Shown here: positions 43,337 to 56,476 of the stretch, piece by piece
Position numbering within the stretch: the stretch's first letter is position 1
Layout: every line of letters starts with the position of its first letter
DNA from: Halocaridina rubra
Lineage: Eukaryota; Arthropoda; Malacostraca; Decapoda; Atyidae
Direction of reading: 5' to 3'
Assembly (NCBI GenBank): GCA_037179515.1
Contig: JAXCGZ010005699.1
Span: 35,001 to 99,000 of the forward strand
DNA length: 64,000 nucleotides
The notes under the pieces: generated by a model
Told to the model about the DNA's origin: nothing
Seen by the model: only the letters and a program-made list of their open reading frames with translations
The model's database searches: none
Translations under genes and position numbers: made by a program

Positions 43337-44457
43337 GGGATAAATGTGATGAAAGCAGAAGCTAGGAATTGGGTTTGGTGGCCTAAAATTGACCAAGATA
43401 TTTCTGAAATTACAAAGAATTGTCCAGTTTGTTTTAAAAATTTTCAACCAAACCAAGCTCCTGTGTTGTCATGGTCTACCCCTGATAAGGCATGGTCAAG
43501 ACTTCACATTGACTATGCTGGACCCATAGATAACAAATATTTTCTTGTAATTGTAGATGCATATTCTAAGTTTCTAGATGTTCAAGTTACTAGTTCAATG
43601 ACTTCAAGTGTTACCATTGAATTGCTTAGAAAAACTTTTTCTAATTTTGGTATTCCAGACATTGTTGTCTCGGATAATGCTCCATATTTTGCGTCCGAGG
43701 AGATTAAAGCTTTATATAAGAAAAATGGTATTCAACATTTAACTCCTGCCCCATACAATCCATCATCTAATGGCTTGGCGGAAAGAGCAGTTCGAACTTT
43801 AGAAGAGGGCTTAAATAAATTCAACAGTGGATCATTGAATACTAGAATCTGTAGATTTTTGTACAATTATAGAAAGAGTATGCATAGTGGTATAGGTAAA
43901 TCACCAGCAGAGTTACTATTTGGAAGATGTTTTAAAACAACTTTAGTATTTGTAAAATGTTCCCCTAACAAAGACAGAGACCTGGAAAACTTGTCAAAGA
44001 AAGTTTTCTCTGAAGGGACAAATATGTACAATGTTGGTGATGCAGTTTTTGCTAAAAATTTTGGGAAGGGAGAGACTTGGATTGAAGGTAAAATTATCGA
44101 AGTGCTTGGTGTAAGAAGTTATTTGGTACAAGTTCATGATTTTGGTAATATATCATGGAAGAGGCATCATGATCAGCTTATGCCTAGATTTATTGGTACT
44201 TGTATTAAGACACCTAGAGAGTCTCCAATGCCCTTAGTTTCTTCGAATGTAAGTAATTATTCCTATGCCTCTAGTTCCACTAATGATGTTGAAGTATCTT
44301 CACAAAAGTGTGATGTTTCAGTTCAACCTGATAGTAATTGTATTGAGTCTGAAGACAGTCTCAGAAACTGAAAGGTGTGGTGTGAATGATAAACAGATTG
44401 TATCACCATCTCCAGTATTACGGAGATCAAAGCCACCAGAAAAATTAATTTTGTAAT
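43337..44457 (+). pseudogene. A3 integrase remnant
   Basis: Open to 44371, covering most of the integrase: the last part of the zinc finger (WPKIDQDISEITKNCPVC), LHIDYAGP, VSDNAPYF and NPSSNGLAERAVR, so the three catalytic acidic residues are present. Near 44357 a 2-nt deletion shifts the frame before the end; a 12-bp deletion follows near 44433. There is no start or upstream coding sequence because gag through RNase H is deleted. Confidence 0.88.
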
Positions 44458-44567
44458 GTCTTTTGTTGCCATAATATATTGATATTTCTGTATAATGATT
44501 GTTGTATGTTGATATATTTCTGATCCATTTTTGATAAGTTTTGTATGTTTTTTCTTGGAGGGAGGAA

Positions 44568-44745
44568 TGTTATGTATAACTTTTGTGCTGATTAATTCGT
44601 GCGCTTTGCATTGCGCTATTGTTTTGTTGTGTTTACTCAGGTAGAACACGCCATGTCGGACATCTAAGTTTGAGTAATAAAACCTTCACTTTTCTCACGA
44701 TTTTTAATGGCATTCTCCTCACCCATCTTTCTCAAGTATGGAACA
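44568..44745 (+). repeat. 3' LTR of A3
   Basis: 178 bp, TGTTATGT to GGAACA, followed by GCATT and array sequence. It belongs to the same LTR type as A2 and differs from A1 in the last ~45 bp. Confidence 0.9.
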
Positions 44746-44963
44746 GCATTCTAACTGAATGCCACTATGTTCATATTACAGATTCCCCAACCTCACTCGT
44801 GGCTTCTTTTTAGCATTTAATTCAATTCCCAATCTCATTCGGGCCATGAAATAACCAGATAAGCACATTACATATGTGAAAACATGAATCATTTTTATAT
44901 CCGACCGGGACTCGAACCTAGGACTTATGATTACTAAGTCAAGGCACTACCACTACACCACAG
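44746..44963 (-). repeat. tRNA-like satellite unit, cut by a LINE
   Basis: The array unit resumes with GCATTCTAACTG and runs to CACCACAG, where a LINE copy is inserted. The unit continues at 46741 with AGAAGGTTAAAAGG. Confidence 0.88.
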
Positions 44964-46740
44964 AGGAAAACTGAAGGTAAAAGAACAGGTTTTAAGGCTA
45001 AAGAGAGCGGATGGAAGCATCACTGAGACGGATGAAGAGATCTGCAAAGAATTGAACAAGGAGTTTCAGTCAGTATTTACAGTAGAAAATACCCCACCCC
45101 CTCAGATTGCAGTGATAGAAGCTCAAGGGCCGGCATTAGAGAACATCAACCTTACAGTCACAGAGGTATGCAAAGCGCTGATGGATTTAGATGTTCATAA
45201 AGCTACAGGTCCTGATGACATATCCCCTCATGTGCTTAAAAAATGCGCAAACACAATATCAGTGGCACTAAGTATCATATTTAAGGAGTCACTGGAGTTG
45301 GGGGAGATTCCAAGATGCTGGAAACAAGCAAATGTGATACCTATCTTCAAAAAGGGAAGGAGGGATACGGCTCTGAACTATAGACCAGTTTCCTTGACCA
45401 GCATAGTTTGCAAAGTTATGGAGAAACTACTAAGGAAACATATCTCCCTTCACTTGGAATCCTTCAACTTTTTGTCAGTGAGGCAACATGGCTTCAGAGA
45501 AGGTAGATCAACAGTAACAAACTTATTAGAATTTTATGATGAGGTAAGCCAAATCTTACAGGAAAGAGAGGGCTGGGCAGATTGCATATTCCTAGACTTC
45601 CAGAAAGCGTTTGACACTGTTCCACATGGGAGACTTATTATGAAGCTGCAATCAATGGCTAGAATAGGTGGAAATGTTTTGGAATGGATAAAAACTTACA
45701 TAGAAGGAAGAGAACAGAGGGTTAGAGTAAGACACTCAGTGTCTGAATGGAGAAGAGTTAGTAGTGGAGTTCCACAGGGTTCAGTTTTAGGGCCACTTTT
45801 GTTCCTTGTATATGTAAATGACCTACCAGAGTCTGTAAATTCATTCATGAATATGTTTGCAGATGATGCAAAGTTTGTGAAGAAAGTAAAAAACGAGAAC
45901 AATGGTAGAGAACTTTAGGAGGATCTAAATAATCTGCATGAGTGGTCAGAAAAGTGGCTAATGAAATTCAATACTTCAAAATGTAAGGTAATGAGAATGG
46001 GTACAAGTGCAAGAAGGCCCAAGCTTGACTACTCGGTGGCTGGAGTACAACTTCAAGAGACAGAAAATGAGAGAGATCTAGGAGTAAACATACTGGCAGA
46101 TTTGTCTCCAGAAATACATATAAATGGCATAGTAAGGGCAGCATATGCATTCTTATCAAATGTAAGGGTAGCCTTCAGGCACATGGACACGGAAATGTTG
46201 AGAAATATTTATGTAACCTATGTGAGGCCAAAACTCGAATATGCAGCCCCCTTTTGGAATCCGCACTTGAAAAAGCACATAGCTAAGCTTGAAAAAGTTC
46301 AAAGACATGGCACGAAACTGGTGCCAGAAATACGCAATCTCAGTTATGATGAGAGGCTGAGGGAGTTAGACTTACCATCACTCGGAGCTAGAAGAGTGAG
46401 GGGGGATATGGTGACAGTCTTTAAATTCCTTCATGGTTATGTTAGAGTGGATAGGGACGATATTTTGATATGGCTGGCTCTAGAACTAGAGGTCATAGTT
46501 TGAAGCTTCGTAAGGAAACTTGTTTGCAGGCTGTAAGGAAATATTTTTTCAGTGTAAGAGTAGTTGATAATTGGAATTGGCTAAGCGAGGAGGTAGTTAA
46601 TGCTATCTCAATCCATAGTTTTAAGGACAGGTATGATAAGTATCACTAAGTATAAAATGGACCGGATGAGGAGACGGGAAGATACGAGCTTTGGGCTCTT
46701 TCCCGTAAACACAATTAGGTAATCACAATTAGGTAATCAC
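44964..46740 (+). pseudogene. LINE RT copy inserted in the satellite
   Basis: 5'-truncated at the linker before RT (RGKLKVKEQVLRLK) and extending to the tail units (46714-46741). The RT is open from before 45052 to a TAG at 45916-45918 (CAG in other copies), including GVPQGSVLGP and FADD. The frame then runs on to a 1-nt deletion near 46458 in the VDRDRYFD region. The insertion site is the CACAG of the array unit. Confidence 0.9.
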
Positions 46741-47521
<781 letters not shown>

Positions 47522-49685
47522 AACCAGATAAGCACTTTACATATGTGAAAACATGAATCATTTTTTACCCCGACCGGGACTCGAACCTAGGACTTATGAT
47601 TACTAAATCAAGGCGCTACCACTACACCACAGAAGGTTAAAAGGAATCCAACCTTATAGCTTATATCTGCTATACTTAGGAATGAACGCATTCTAACCGA
47701 ATGCCACTATGTTCATATAACAGATTACCCAACCGCACTCGTGGCTTCATTTTAGCATTTAATTCAATTTCCAATCTCGTTCGGGCCATGAAATAACCAG
47801 ATAAGCACATTACATATGTGAAAACATGAATCATTTTTTCACCCCGACCGGGACTCGAACCTAGGACTTATGATTACTAAGTCAAGGCGCTACCACTACA
47901 CCACAGAAGGTTAAAAGGAATCCAACCTTATAGCTTATATCTGCTATACTTAGGAATGAACGCATTCTAACCAAATGCCACTATGTTCATATTACAGATT
48001 CCCCAACTTCACTCGTGGCTTCATTTTAGCACTTAATTCAATTCCCAATCTCATTCGGGCCATGAAATAACCAGATAAGCACATTACATATGTGAAAACA
48101 TGAATCATTTTTTACCTTGACCGGGACTCGAACCTAGGACTTATGATTACCAACTCAAGGCGCTACCACTACACCACAGAAGGTTAAAAGGAATCCAACC
48201 TTATAGCTTATATCTGCTATACTTAGGAATGAACGCATTCTAACCGAATGCCACTATGTTCATATTACAGATTCCCCAACCTCACTAGTGGCTTCATTTT
48301 AGCATTTAATTCAATTCCCAATCTCATTCGGGCCATGAAATAACCAGATAAGCACATTACATATGTGAAAACATGAATCATTTTTTACCCCGAACAGGAC
48401 TCGAATCTAGGACTTATGATTACTAAATCAAGGCGCTACCACTACACCACAGAAGGTTAAAAGGAATCCAACCTTATAGCTTATATCTGCTATACTTAGG
48501 AATGAACGCATTCTAACTGAATGCCACTATGTTCATATTACAGATTCCCCAACCTCACTCGTGGCTTCATTTTAGCATTTAATTCAATTCCCAATCTCAT
48601 TCGGGCCATGAAATGACCAGATAAGCACATTACATATGTGAAAACATGAATAATTTTTTTACCCTGACCGGGACTTGAACCTAGGACTTATGATTACTAA
48701 GTTAAGGCACTACCACTACACCACAGAAGGTTAAAAGGAATCCAACCTTATAGCTTATATCTGCTATACTTAGGAATGAACGCATTCTAACCGAATGCCA
48801 CTATGTTCATATTTCAGATTCCCCAACCTCACTCGTGGCTTCATTCTAGCATTTAATTCAATTCCCAATCTCATTCAGGCCATGAAATAACCAGATATGC
48901 ACATTACATATGTGAAAACATGAATAATTTTTTACCCCGACCAGGACTCGAACCTAGGACTTATGATTACTAAATCAAGGCGCTACCACTACACCACAGA
49001 AGGTTAAAAGGAATCCAACCTTATAGCTTATATCTGCTATACTTAGGAATGAACGCATTCTAACCGAATGCCACTATGTTCATATTACAGATTCCCCAAC
49101 CTCACTTGTGGCTTCATTTTAGCATTTAATTAAATTCCCAATCTCATTCGGGCCATGAAATAACCAGATAAGCACATTACATATGTGAAAACATGAATCA
49201 TTTTTTTACCCTGACCGGGACTCGAACCTAGGACTTATGATTACTAAATCAAGGCGCTACCACTACACCACAGAATGTTAAAAGGAATCCAACCTTATAG
49301 CTTATATCTGCTATACTTAAGAATGAACGCATTCTAACCGAATGCCACTATGTTCATATTACAGATTCCCCAACCTCACTCGTGGCTTCATTCTAGCATT
49401 TAATTCAATTCCCAATCTCATTCGGGCCATGAAATGACCAGATAAGCACATTACATATGTGAAAACATGAATCATTTTTTACCCCGACCGGGACTCGAAC
49501 CTAGGACTTAAGATTACTAAATCAAGGCGCTACCACTACACCACAAAAGGTTAAAAGGAATCCAACCTTATAGCTTATATCTGCTATACTTAGGAATGAA
49601 CGCATTCTAACCGAATGCCACTATGTTCATATTACAGATTCCCCAACCTCACTCGTGGCTTCATTTTAGCATTTAATTCAATTCC
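47522..49685 (-). repeat. Main satellite array: eight ~273-bp units with a tRNA-like segment
   Basis: The mark GACTTATGATTACTA (or a close variant) recurs at 47591, 47865, 48138, 48411, 48685, 48958, 49232 and 49505, a period of 273-274 bp. On the minus strand each unit holds TGTGGTGTAGTGGTAGCG (A-box-like), a possible anticodon arm (GACTTA/TAAGTC) and the B-box GGTTCGAGTCC, followed by CGGTCGGGG. The acceptor stem does not pair, so these are tRNA-derived and not working tRNA genes. The remaining ~200 bp is unrelated to any tRNA. The structure suggests a tRNA-derived SINE that became a tandem satellite. Units differ by a few percent. Confidence 0.9.
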
Positions 49686-50188
49686 TGAATGAGATTGGGA
49701 ATTGAATTAAATGCTAAAATGAAGCCACGAGTGAGGTTCGGCAATCTGTAATATGAGCAGGGTGGCATTCGGTTAGAATGCGTTCATTCCTAAGTATAGC
49801 AGATATAAGCTATAAAGTTGGATTCCTTTTAACCTTCTGTGGTGTAGTGGTAGCGCCTTGACTTAGTAATCATAAGTCCTAGGTTCGAGTCCCGGTCGGG
49901 GTAAAAAATGATTCATGTTTTCACATATGTAATGTGCTTATCTGGTTATTTCATGGCCCGAATGAGATTGGGAATTGAATTAAGTGCTAAAATGAAGCCA
50001 CGAGTGAGGTTGGGGAATCTGTAATATGAACATAGTGGCATTCGGTTAGAATGCGTTAATTCCTAAGTATAGCAGATATAAGCTATAAGGTTGGATTCCT
50101 TTTAACCTTCTGTGGTGTAGTGGTAGCGCCTTAACTTAGTAATCATAAGTCCTAGGTTCGAGTCCTGGTCGGGGCAAAAAAAAATGAT
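49686..50188 (+). repeat. Inverted satellite units forming a palindrome
   Basis: At 49685 the array turns around: about 1.8 units follow in opposite orientation (B-box GGTTCGAGTCC on the plus strand at about 49882 and 50154). With the preceding units this makes a near-perfect palindrome about 1 kb long with a ~12-nt offset at its centre. The right arm has its own differences, such as GAGCAGGGTGG near 49756. Confidence 0.9.
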
Positions 50189-50738
<550 letters not shown>

Positions 50739-51560
50739 TCAAGCAAGCACATTACATATGTGAAAACATGAACCATTTTTTTACCCCGACCGGGATCGAA
50801 CCTAAGACTTATAGTTACTAAGTCAGAAGGTATAAAAGGAATCCAACCTTATAGCTTATATCTGCTGTACTTAGGGATGAACGCATTCTCTCTGAATGCC
50901 ACTATGTTCATATTACAGATTCCCCAACCTCACTCGTGGCTTCATTTTAGCATTTACTTCAATTCCCAATCTCATTCGGGTCATACAATAACCAAGCAAG
51001 CACATTACATATCTGAAAACATGAATCATTTTTTTACCCCGACCGGGACTCGAACCTAGGATTATAATTACTAAGTCAAGGCGCTACCAACTACGCACCA
51101 CAGAAGGTATAAAAGGAATCCAACCTTATAGCCTATATCTGCTATACTTAGGGATGAACGCATTCTCTCTGAATGCCACTATGTTCATATTACAGATTCC
51201 CCAACCTCACTCGTGGCTTCATTTTAGCATTTACTTCAATTCCCAATCTCATTCGGGTCATACAATAACCAAGCAAGCACATTACATATCTGAAAACATG
51301 AATCATTTTTTTACCCCGACCGGGACTCGAACCTAGGATTATAATTACTAAGTCAAGGCGCTACCAACTACGCACCACAGAAGGTATAAAAGGAATCCAA
51401 CCTTATAGCCTATATCTGCTATACTTAGGGATGAACGCATTCTCTCTGAATGCCACTATGTTCATATTACAGATTCCCCAACCTCACTCGTGGCTTCAAT
51501 TCCCAATCTCATTTGGGTCATACAATAACCAAGCAAGCACAATACATATGTGATAACATT
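50739..51560 (-). repeat. Variant satellite units, 277-bp period
   Basis: Units with distinct variants (CATTCTCTCTGAATGCC, CAACTACGCACCACAG) start at about 50884, 51161 and 51438, exactly 277 bp apart. The first two appear identical in the region compared. The third is shortened (the TTTTAGCATTTAC stretch is missing) and ends at a LINE fragment at 51561. Confidence 0.88.
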
Positions 51561-51728
51561 CATTAGCCACTTTTCTGTCCACTCATGCAGACTACTTAGA
51601 TCTTACTGAAGTTCTCTACCATTGTTCTCGTTTCCTACTTTCTTCACAATCTTTGCATCATCTGCAAACATATTCATGAATGAATTTACAGGCTCTGGTA
51701 GGTCATTTACATATACAAGGAACAAAAG
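51561..51728 (-). pseudogene. LINE RT fragment
   Basis: 168 bp matching the LINE around 12645-12810 on the minus strand (the FADD region, NLHEWSEKWLM), ending near GGAACAAAAG. It has neither 5' nor 3' LINE ends, so it is a rearranged fragment, bordered by (TATG)n. Confidence 0.85.
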
Positions 51729-51751
51729 AATATATGTATGTATGTATGTAT

Positions 51752-52012
51752 GTGATTACCTAATTGTGATTACCTAATTGTGTTTACGGGAAAGAGCCCA
51801 AAGCTCGTATCTTCCCGTCTCCTGATCGGTTCCATGTGATTACCTAATTGTGTTTACGGGAAAGAGCCCAAAGCTCGTATCTTCCCGTATCCTGATCGGT
51901 TCCATTTTATACTTAGTGATACTTATCATACCTGTCCTCAAAACTTTGGATTGAGATAGCATTACTACCTCCTCGCTTAGCGAATTCCAATTATCAACTA
52001 CTCTTACACTGT
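51752..52012 (-). pseudogene. Two short LINE 3'-end fragments
   Basis: Two 5'-truncated copies, each with a tail motif (TGATTACCTAATTG) on the plus strand: one ~85 bp long (51752-51835), the other ~175 bp (51836-52012), reaching the VDNWNSLSEE-equivalent coding region. A (TATG)n stretch precedes the first tail. Confidence 0.82.
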
Positions 52013-52655
52013 ATGATTACCTAATTGTGATTACCTAATTGTGTTTACGGGAAAGAGCCCAAAGCTCGTATCTTCCTGTCTCCTCATCGGTTCCATTTTA
52101 TACTTAGTGATACTTATCATACCTGTCCTTAAAACTATGGATTGAGATAGCATTAACTACCTCCTCGCTTAGCCAATTCCAATTATCAACTACTCTTACC
52201 TTGAAAAAGTATTTCCTTACATCCTGCAAAGAAGTTATCTTACGAAGCTTCAAACTATGATCTCTAGTTCTGAAGCCTGCCATATCAAAATATCGATCCC
52301 TCTCCACTCTATCATAACCATGAAGGAATTTAAAGACTGTCACCATATCCCCCCCCTCAATCTTCTAGCTTCGAGTGATGGTAAGTCTAATTCCCTCAGC
52401 CTCTCATCATAACTGAGATTGCGTATTTCTGGCACCAGTTTCGTGGCATGTGTTTGAACTTTTGCAAGCTTTATCTATGTGCTTTTTCAAGTGTGGATTC
52501 CAAAAGGGGGCTGCATATTCGAGGTTTGGCCTCACATAGGTTACATAAATATTTCTGAACATTTCCTTGTCCATGTGCCTGAAGGCTACCGTTACATTTG
52601 ATAAGAATGCATATGCTGCCCTTTCTATGCCATTTGTATGTATGAATGTATGTGA
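52013..52655 (-). pseudogene. LINE 3'-end copy (C-terminal region)
   Basis: Tail at 52015, then the minus-strand C-terminal coding region (open 52104-52346) up to the AAYAFLSN region near 52620, followed by GTATGTATGAATGTATG. It carries an extra A in the KKHIAKLEKV stretch (AAGCTTTATC at ~52466 on the plus strand), shared with the next three copies. Confidence 0.85.
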
Positions 52656-53461
52656 TTACCTAATTGTGATTACCTAATTGTGTTTAAGGGGAAAGAGCCC
52701 AAAACTCTGAACTTCCCGTCTCCTGATCGGTATGTATGTAATTACCTAATTGTAATTACCTAATTGTGTTTACGGGAAAGAGCCCAAAGCTCGTATCTTC
52801 CCGTCTCCTCATCGGTTCCATTTTATACTTAGTAATACTTATCATACCTGTCCTTAAAACTATGTATTGAGATAGCATTAACTACCTTTTCGCTTAGCCA
52901 ATTCCAATTATCAACTATTCTTACACTGAAAAAGTATTTCCTTACATCCTGCAAAGAAGTTTTCTTACGAAGCTTCAAACTATGACCTCTAGTTCTGAAG
53001 CCTGCCATATCAAAATATCGATCCCTATCCACTCTATCATAACCATGAAGGAATTTAAAGACTGTCACCATATCCCCCCTCACTCTTCTAGCTTCGAGTG
53101 ATGGTAAGTCTAATTCCCTCAGCCTCTCATCATAACTGAGATTGCGTATTTCTGGCACCAGTTTCGTGGCATGTGTTTGAACTTTTGCAAGCTTTATTTA
53201 TGTGCTTTTTCAAGTGTGAATTCCAAAAGGGGGCTGCATATTCCAGTTTTGGCCTCACATAGGTTACATAAATATTTCTGAACATTTCCCTGTCCATGTG
53301 CCTGAAGGCTACCGTTACATTTGATAAGAATGCATATGCTGCCCTTACTATGCTATTTGTATGTATGAATGTATGTGATTACCTAATTGTGATAAACTAA
53401 TTGTGTTTAAGGGGAAAGAGGCCAAAACTCTGATCTTCCCGTCTCCTGATCGGTATGTATG
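52656..53461 (-). pseudogene. LINE 3'-end fragments (77 bp, ~620 bp and 77 bp)
   Basis: Contains a 77-bp tail fragment (52656-52732), a second ~620-bp LINE 3' copy (52740-53358, with an open C-terminal piece 52829-53158 ending in SIHSFKD) and another 77-bp tail fragment (53377-53453). Together with 52013-52740 this forms a ~722-bp tandem duplication. The same extra base lies near 53190. Confidence 0.85.
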
Positions 53462-56366
53462 TAATTACCTAATTGTAATTACCAAATTGTGTTTACGGGA
53501 AAGAGCCCAAAGCTCGTGTCTTCCCGTTTCCTCATCGGTTCCATTTTATACTTAGTGATACTTATCATACCTGTCCTTAAAACTATGGATTGAGATAGCA
53601 TTAAATACCTCCTCGCTTAGCCAATTCCAATTATCAACTATTCTTACACTGAAAAAGTATTTCCTTACATCCTGCAAAGAAGTTTTCTTACGAAGCTTCA
53701 AACTATGACCTCTAGTTCTAGAGCCTGGCATATCAAAATATCGATCCCTATCCACTCCATCATAACCATGAAGGAATATAAAGACTGTCACCATATTCCC
53801 CCTCAATCTTCTAGCTTCGAGTGATGGTAAGTCTAATTCCCTCAGCCTCTCATCATAACTGAGATTGCGTATTTCTGGCACCAGTTTCGTGGCATGTGTT
53901 TGAACTTTTTCAAGCTTTATCTATGTGCTTTTTCAAGTGTGGAATCCAAAAGGGGGCGGCATATTCGAGTCTTGGCCTCACATAGGTTACATAAATATTT
54001 CTGAACATTTTCTTGTCCATGTCCCTGAAGGCTACCCTTATATTTGATAAGAAAGCATATGCTGCCCTTACTATGCCATTTATATGTATTTCTGGAGACA
54101 AATCTGCCAGTATGTTTACTCCTAGGTCTCTCTCATTTTTTGCCTCTTGAAGTTGTACTCCAGCCACAGAGTAGTCAAGCTTTGGCCTTCTTGCACTTGT
54201 ACCCATTCTCATTACCTTACATTTTGAAGTATTGAATTTCATTAGCCACTTTTCTGACCACTCATGCAGACTATTTAGATCTTCCTGAAGTTCTCTACCA
54301 TTGTTCTCGTTTCTTACTTTCTTCACAAACTTTGCATCATCTGCAAACATATTCATGAATGAATTTGCAGACTCTGGCAGGTCATTTACATATACAAGGA
54401 AAAAAAGTGGCCCTAAAACTGAACCCTGTGGAACTCCACTACTAACTCTTGTTCATTCAGACACTGAGTGTCTTACACTAAGCCTCTGTTCCCTTCCTTC
54501 TAAGCAAGTTTTTATCCATTTGAAGACATTTCCACCTATTCTAGCCATTGCTTGCAGCTCCCTAATAAGTCTCCCATGTGGAACAGTGTCAAAAGCTCTC
54601 AGGAAGTCTAGGAATATGAAATCTGCCCAGCCCTCTCTTTCCTGTATGATTCGGCTTACCTCATCATAAAATTCTAGTAAGTTTGTTACTGTTGATCTAC
54701 CTTCTTTGAAGCCATGTTGCCTCACTGACAAAAAGTTGAAGGATTCCAAGTGAAGAGAGATATATTTCCTTAGTAGTTTCTCCATAACTTTGCAAACTAT
54801 GCTGGTCAAGGAAACCGGTCTATAGTTCAGAGCCGTGTCCCTCCTTCCCTTTTTGAAGATAGGTATCACATTCGCTTGTTTCCAGCATCTTGGAATCTCC
54901 CCTGACTCCAGTGACTTTTTAAATATGATACTTAGTGCCACTGATATTGAGTTTGCGCATTTTGTAAGTACATGAGGGGATATGTCATCAGGACCTGTAG
55001 CTTTATGAACATCTAACTCCATCAGCGCTTTGCATACCTCTGTGACTGCAAGGTTAATATTCTCTAATACCGGCCCTTGAGCTTCTATCTCTACAATCTG
55101 AGGGGGTGGGGTATTTTCTACTGTAAATACTGACTGAAACTCCTTGTTCAAATCTTTGCAGATCTCTTCATCCATCTCAGTGATGCTTTCATCCTCTCTC
55201 TTAAGCCTTAAAACCTGTTCTTTTACCTTCAGTTTTCCTCTGATAAAGCTGTGGAAAAGCTTGGGATTTTCTTTAGCTTTCCTGGTGATGTCCCTCTAAT
55301 AGTCTCTCTCTGCCTCTCTTCATTTACTTAGGTAGTCATTTCTTGCTCTTCTGTAGGTTTGCCAGGCATTTATGTTTTTTCTCCTCCTATACCTTTTCCA
55401 GCATTTGTCTCTCCACTCCTTAGCTCTTTTACACTCTTTATAGAACCATTTCTCTCTGGCATGAATTACACCAACTTTGGTGAAAGGTATGCAGCAATCT
55501 ACTATCTTTCCATATTTCTCACAAAAGATGTCATACATTTCTGGAACAGATTTGTTGTAAAATAAGGTTCTCCAGTCAATAAGTGCAAAAAGCTCATTCA
55601 TTTTGATGTAATCTCCTTACGGATAGTTCCTCCTCATTTCCTCAGTGCCTCTACTCTCAGAAAGAATAGCTTCAATGATATATTCCATCAACAACACACG
55701 GTGGTCACTCTTTCCAATTGGTGGTTCATACTTAATTTTTTCAATATCCAACACATTATCTGTGAACACTAGATCAAGTAGTGATGGCTCATCCCCACCC
55801 CTGGCCCTAGTTGGTTCCATTACATGTTGGTGTAGAAAATTCCCTTGTACGCAATCTAGGAATCTTGCCCTGAATGAGTCCTCACCACTGTGTGGGTCAA
55901 GATATATCCAATCTATCTTTTATGATCAAAATCTCCCATAATAAAAATCCTACATTTTCTCTCCCATGCTATGTTAACAACTGAGTTTATGACTTCAATA
56001 GTACCTATATGACTTTCCTCATAAACTTCTAGACTATTCTGGTTCCTTGGTGGGTTATATACAACAGTTATTATAATGCTCTCTGACCCAGTATTTATTC
56101 GAGCAACAAGAAATTCCTTGAACTCACTTTCTATAGCCAAGTTTATTTCTTCAACTTGAATCCTTTCACTTATGAGCAGTGCTATTCCTCCACCAGTCCT
56201 CTCAGATCTTTCAACCCTTAATATTCTGAAGCCCCTTGGAAAAACTGTGACACTGTTTATGTCCTCACTCAACTTAGTCTCCATAATTGCTACTATATCT
56301 GCCTTACTGTTGTGAATCCTATCTTTTAATTCTACTGCCTTACCAGGTAATCCATCAGCATTTGTG
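53462..56366 (-). pseudogene. LINE ORF2 copy truncated at the endonuclease start
   Basis: Minus strand, tail at ~53462, 5' end at ~56366 just inside the endonuclease. Pieces from the 5' side: 55913-56284 (endonuclease, TKLSEDINSVTVFP, MGDFDH), 55617-55820 (SDH region), 55320-55601 (linker), 54453-55175 (RT to HSVSE), 53910-54356 (FADD onward), 53552-53881 (C-terminus). Breaks include TAA or indel events near 55910, 55617 and 55300, TGA in place of Trp near 54451, and the shared extra base near 53917. Confidence 0.9.
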
Positions 56367-56387
56367 TATGTATGTATGTATGTATGT
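56367..56387. repeat. (TATG)n microsatellite between LINE copies
   Basis: TATGTATGTATGTATG separates the 5' end of one LINE copy from the tail of the next, the same type of junction as at 51730-51753, 52637-52655 and 53359-53376. Confidence 0.85.
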
Positions 56388-56476
56388 GATTACCTAATTG
56401 TGATTACCTAATTGTGTTTACGGGAAAGAGCCCAAAGCTCGTATCTTCCCGTTTCCTCATCGGTTCCATTTTATAC

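Noticed and set aside
47522..50188. Tandem tRNA genes
   Set aside because: A- and B-box-like elements are present, but the acceptor arms do not pair and the anticodon arm needs extra bases, so a functional tRNA is not supported.
50877..51336. Two identical 60-codon frames
   Set aside because: They come from duplicated satellite units, and the frame is not preserved in the other units.
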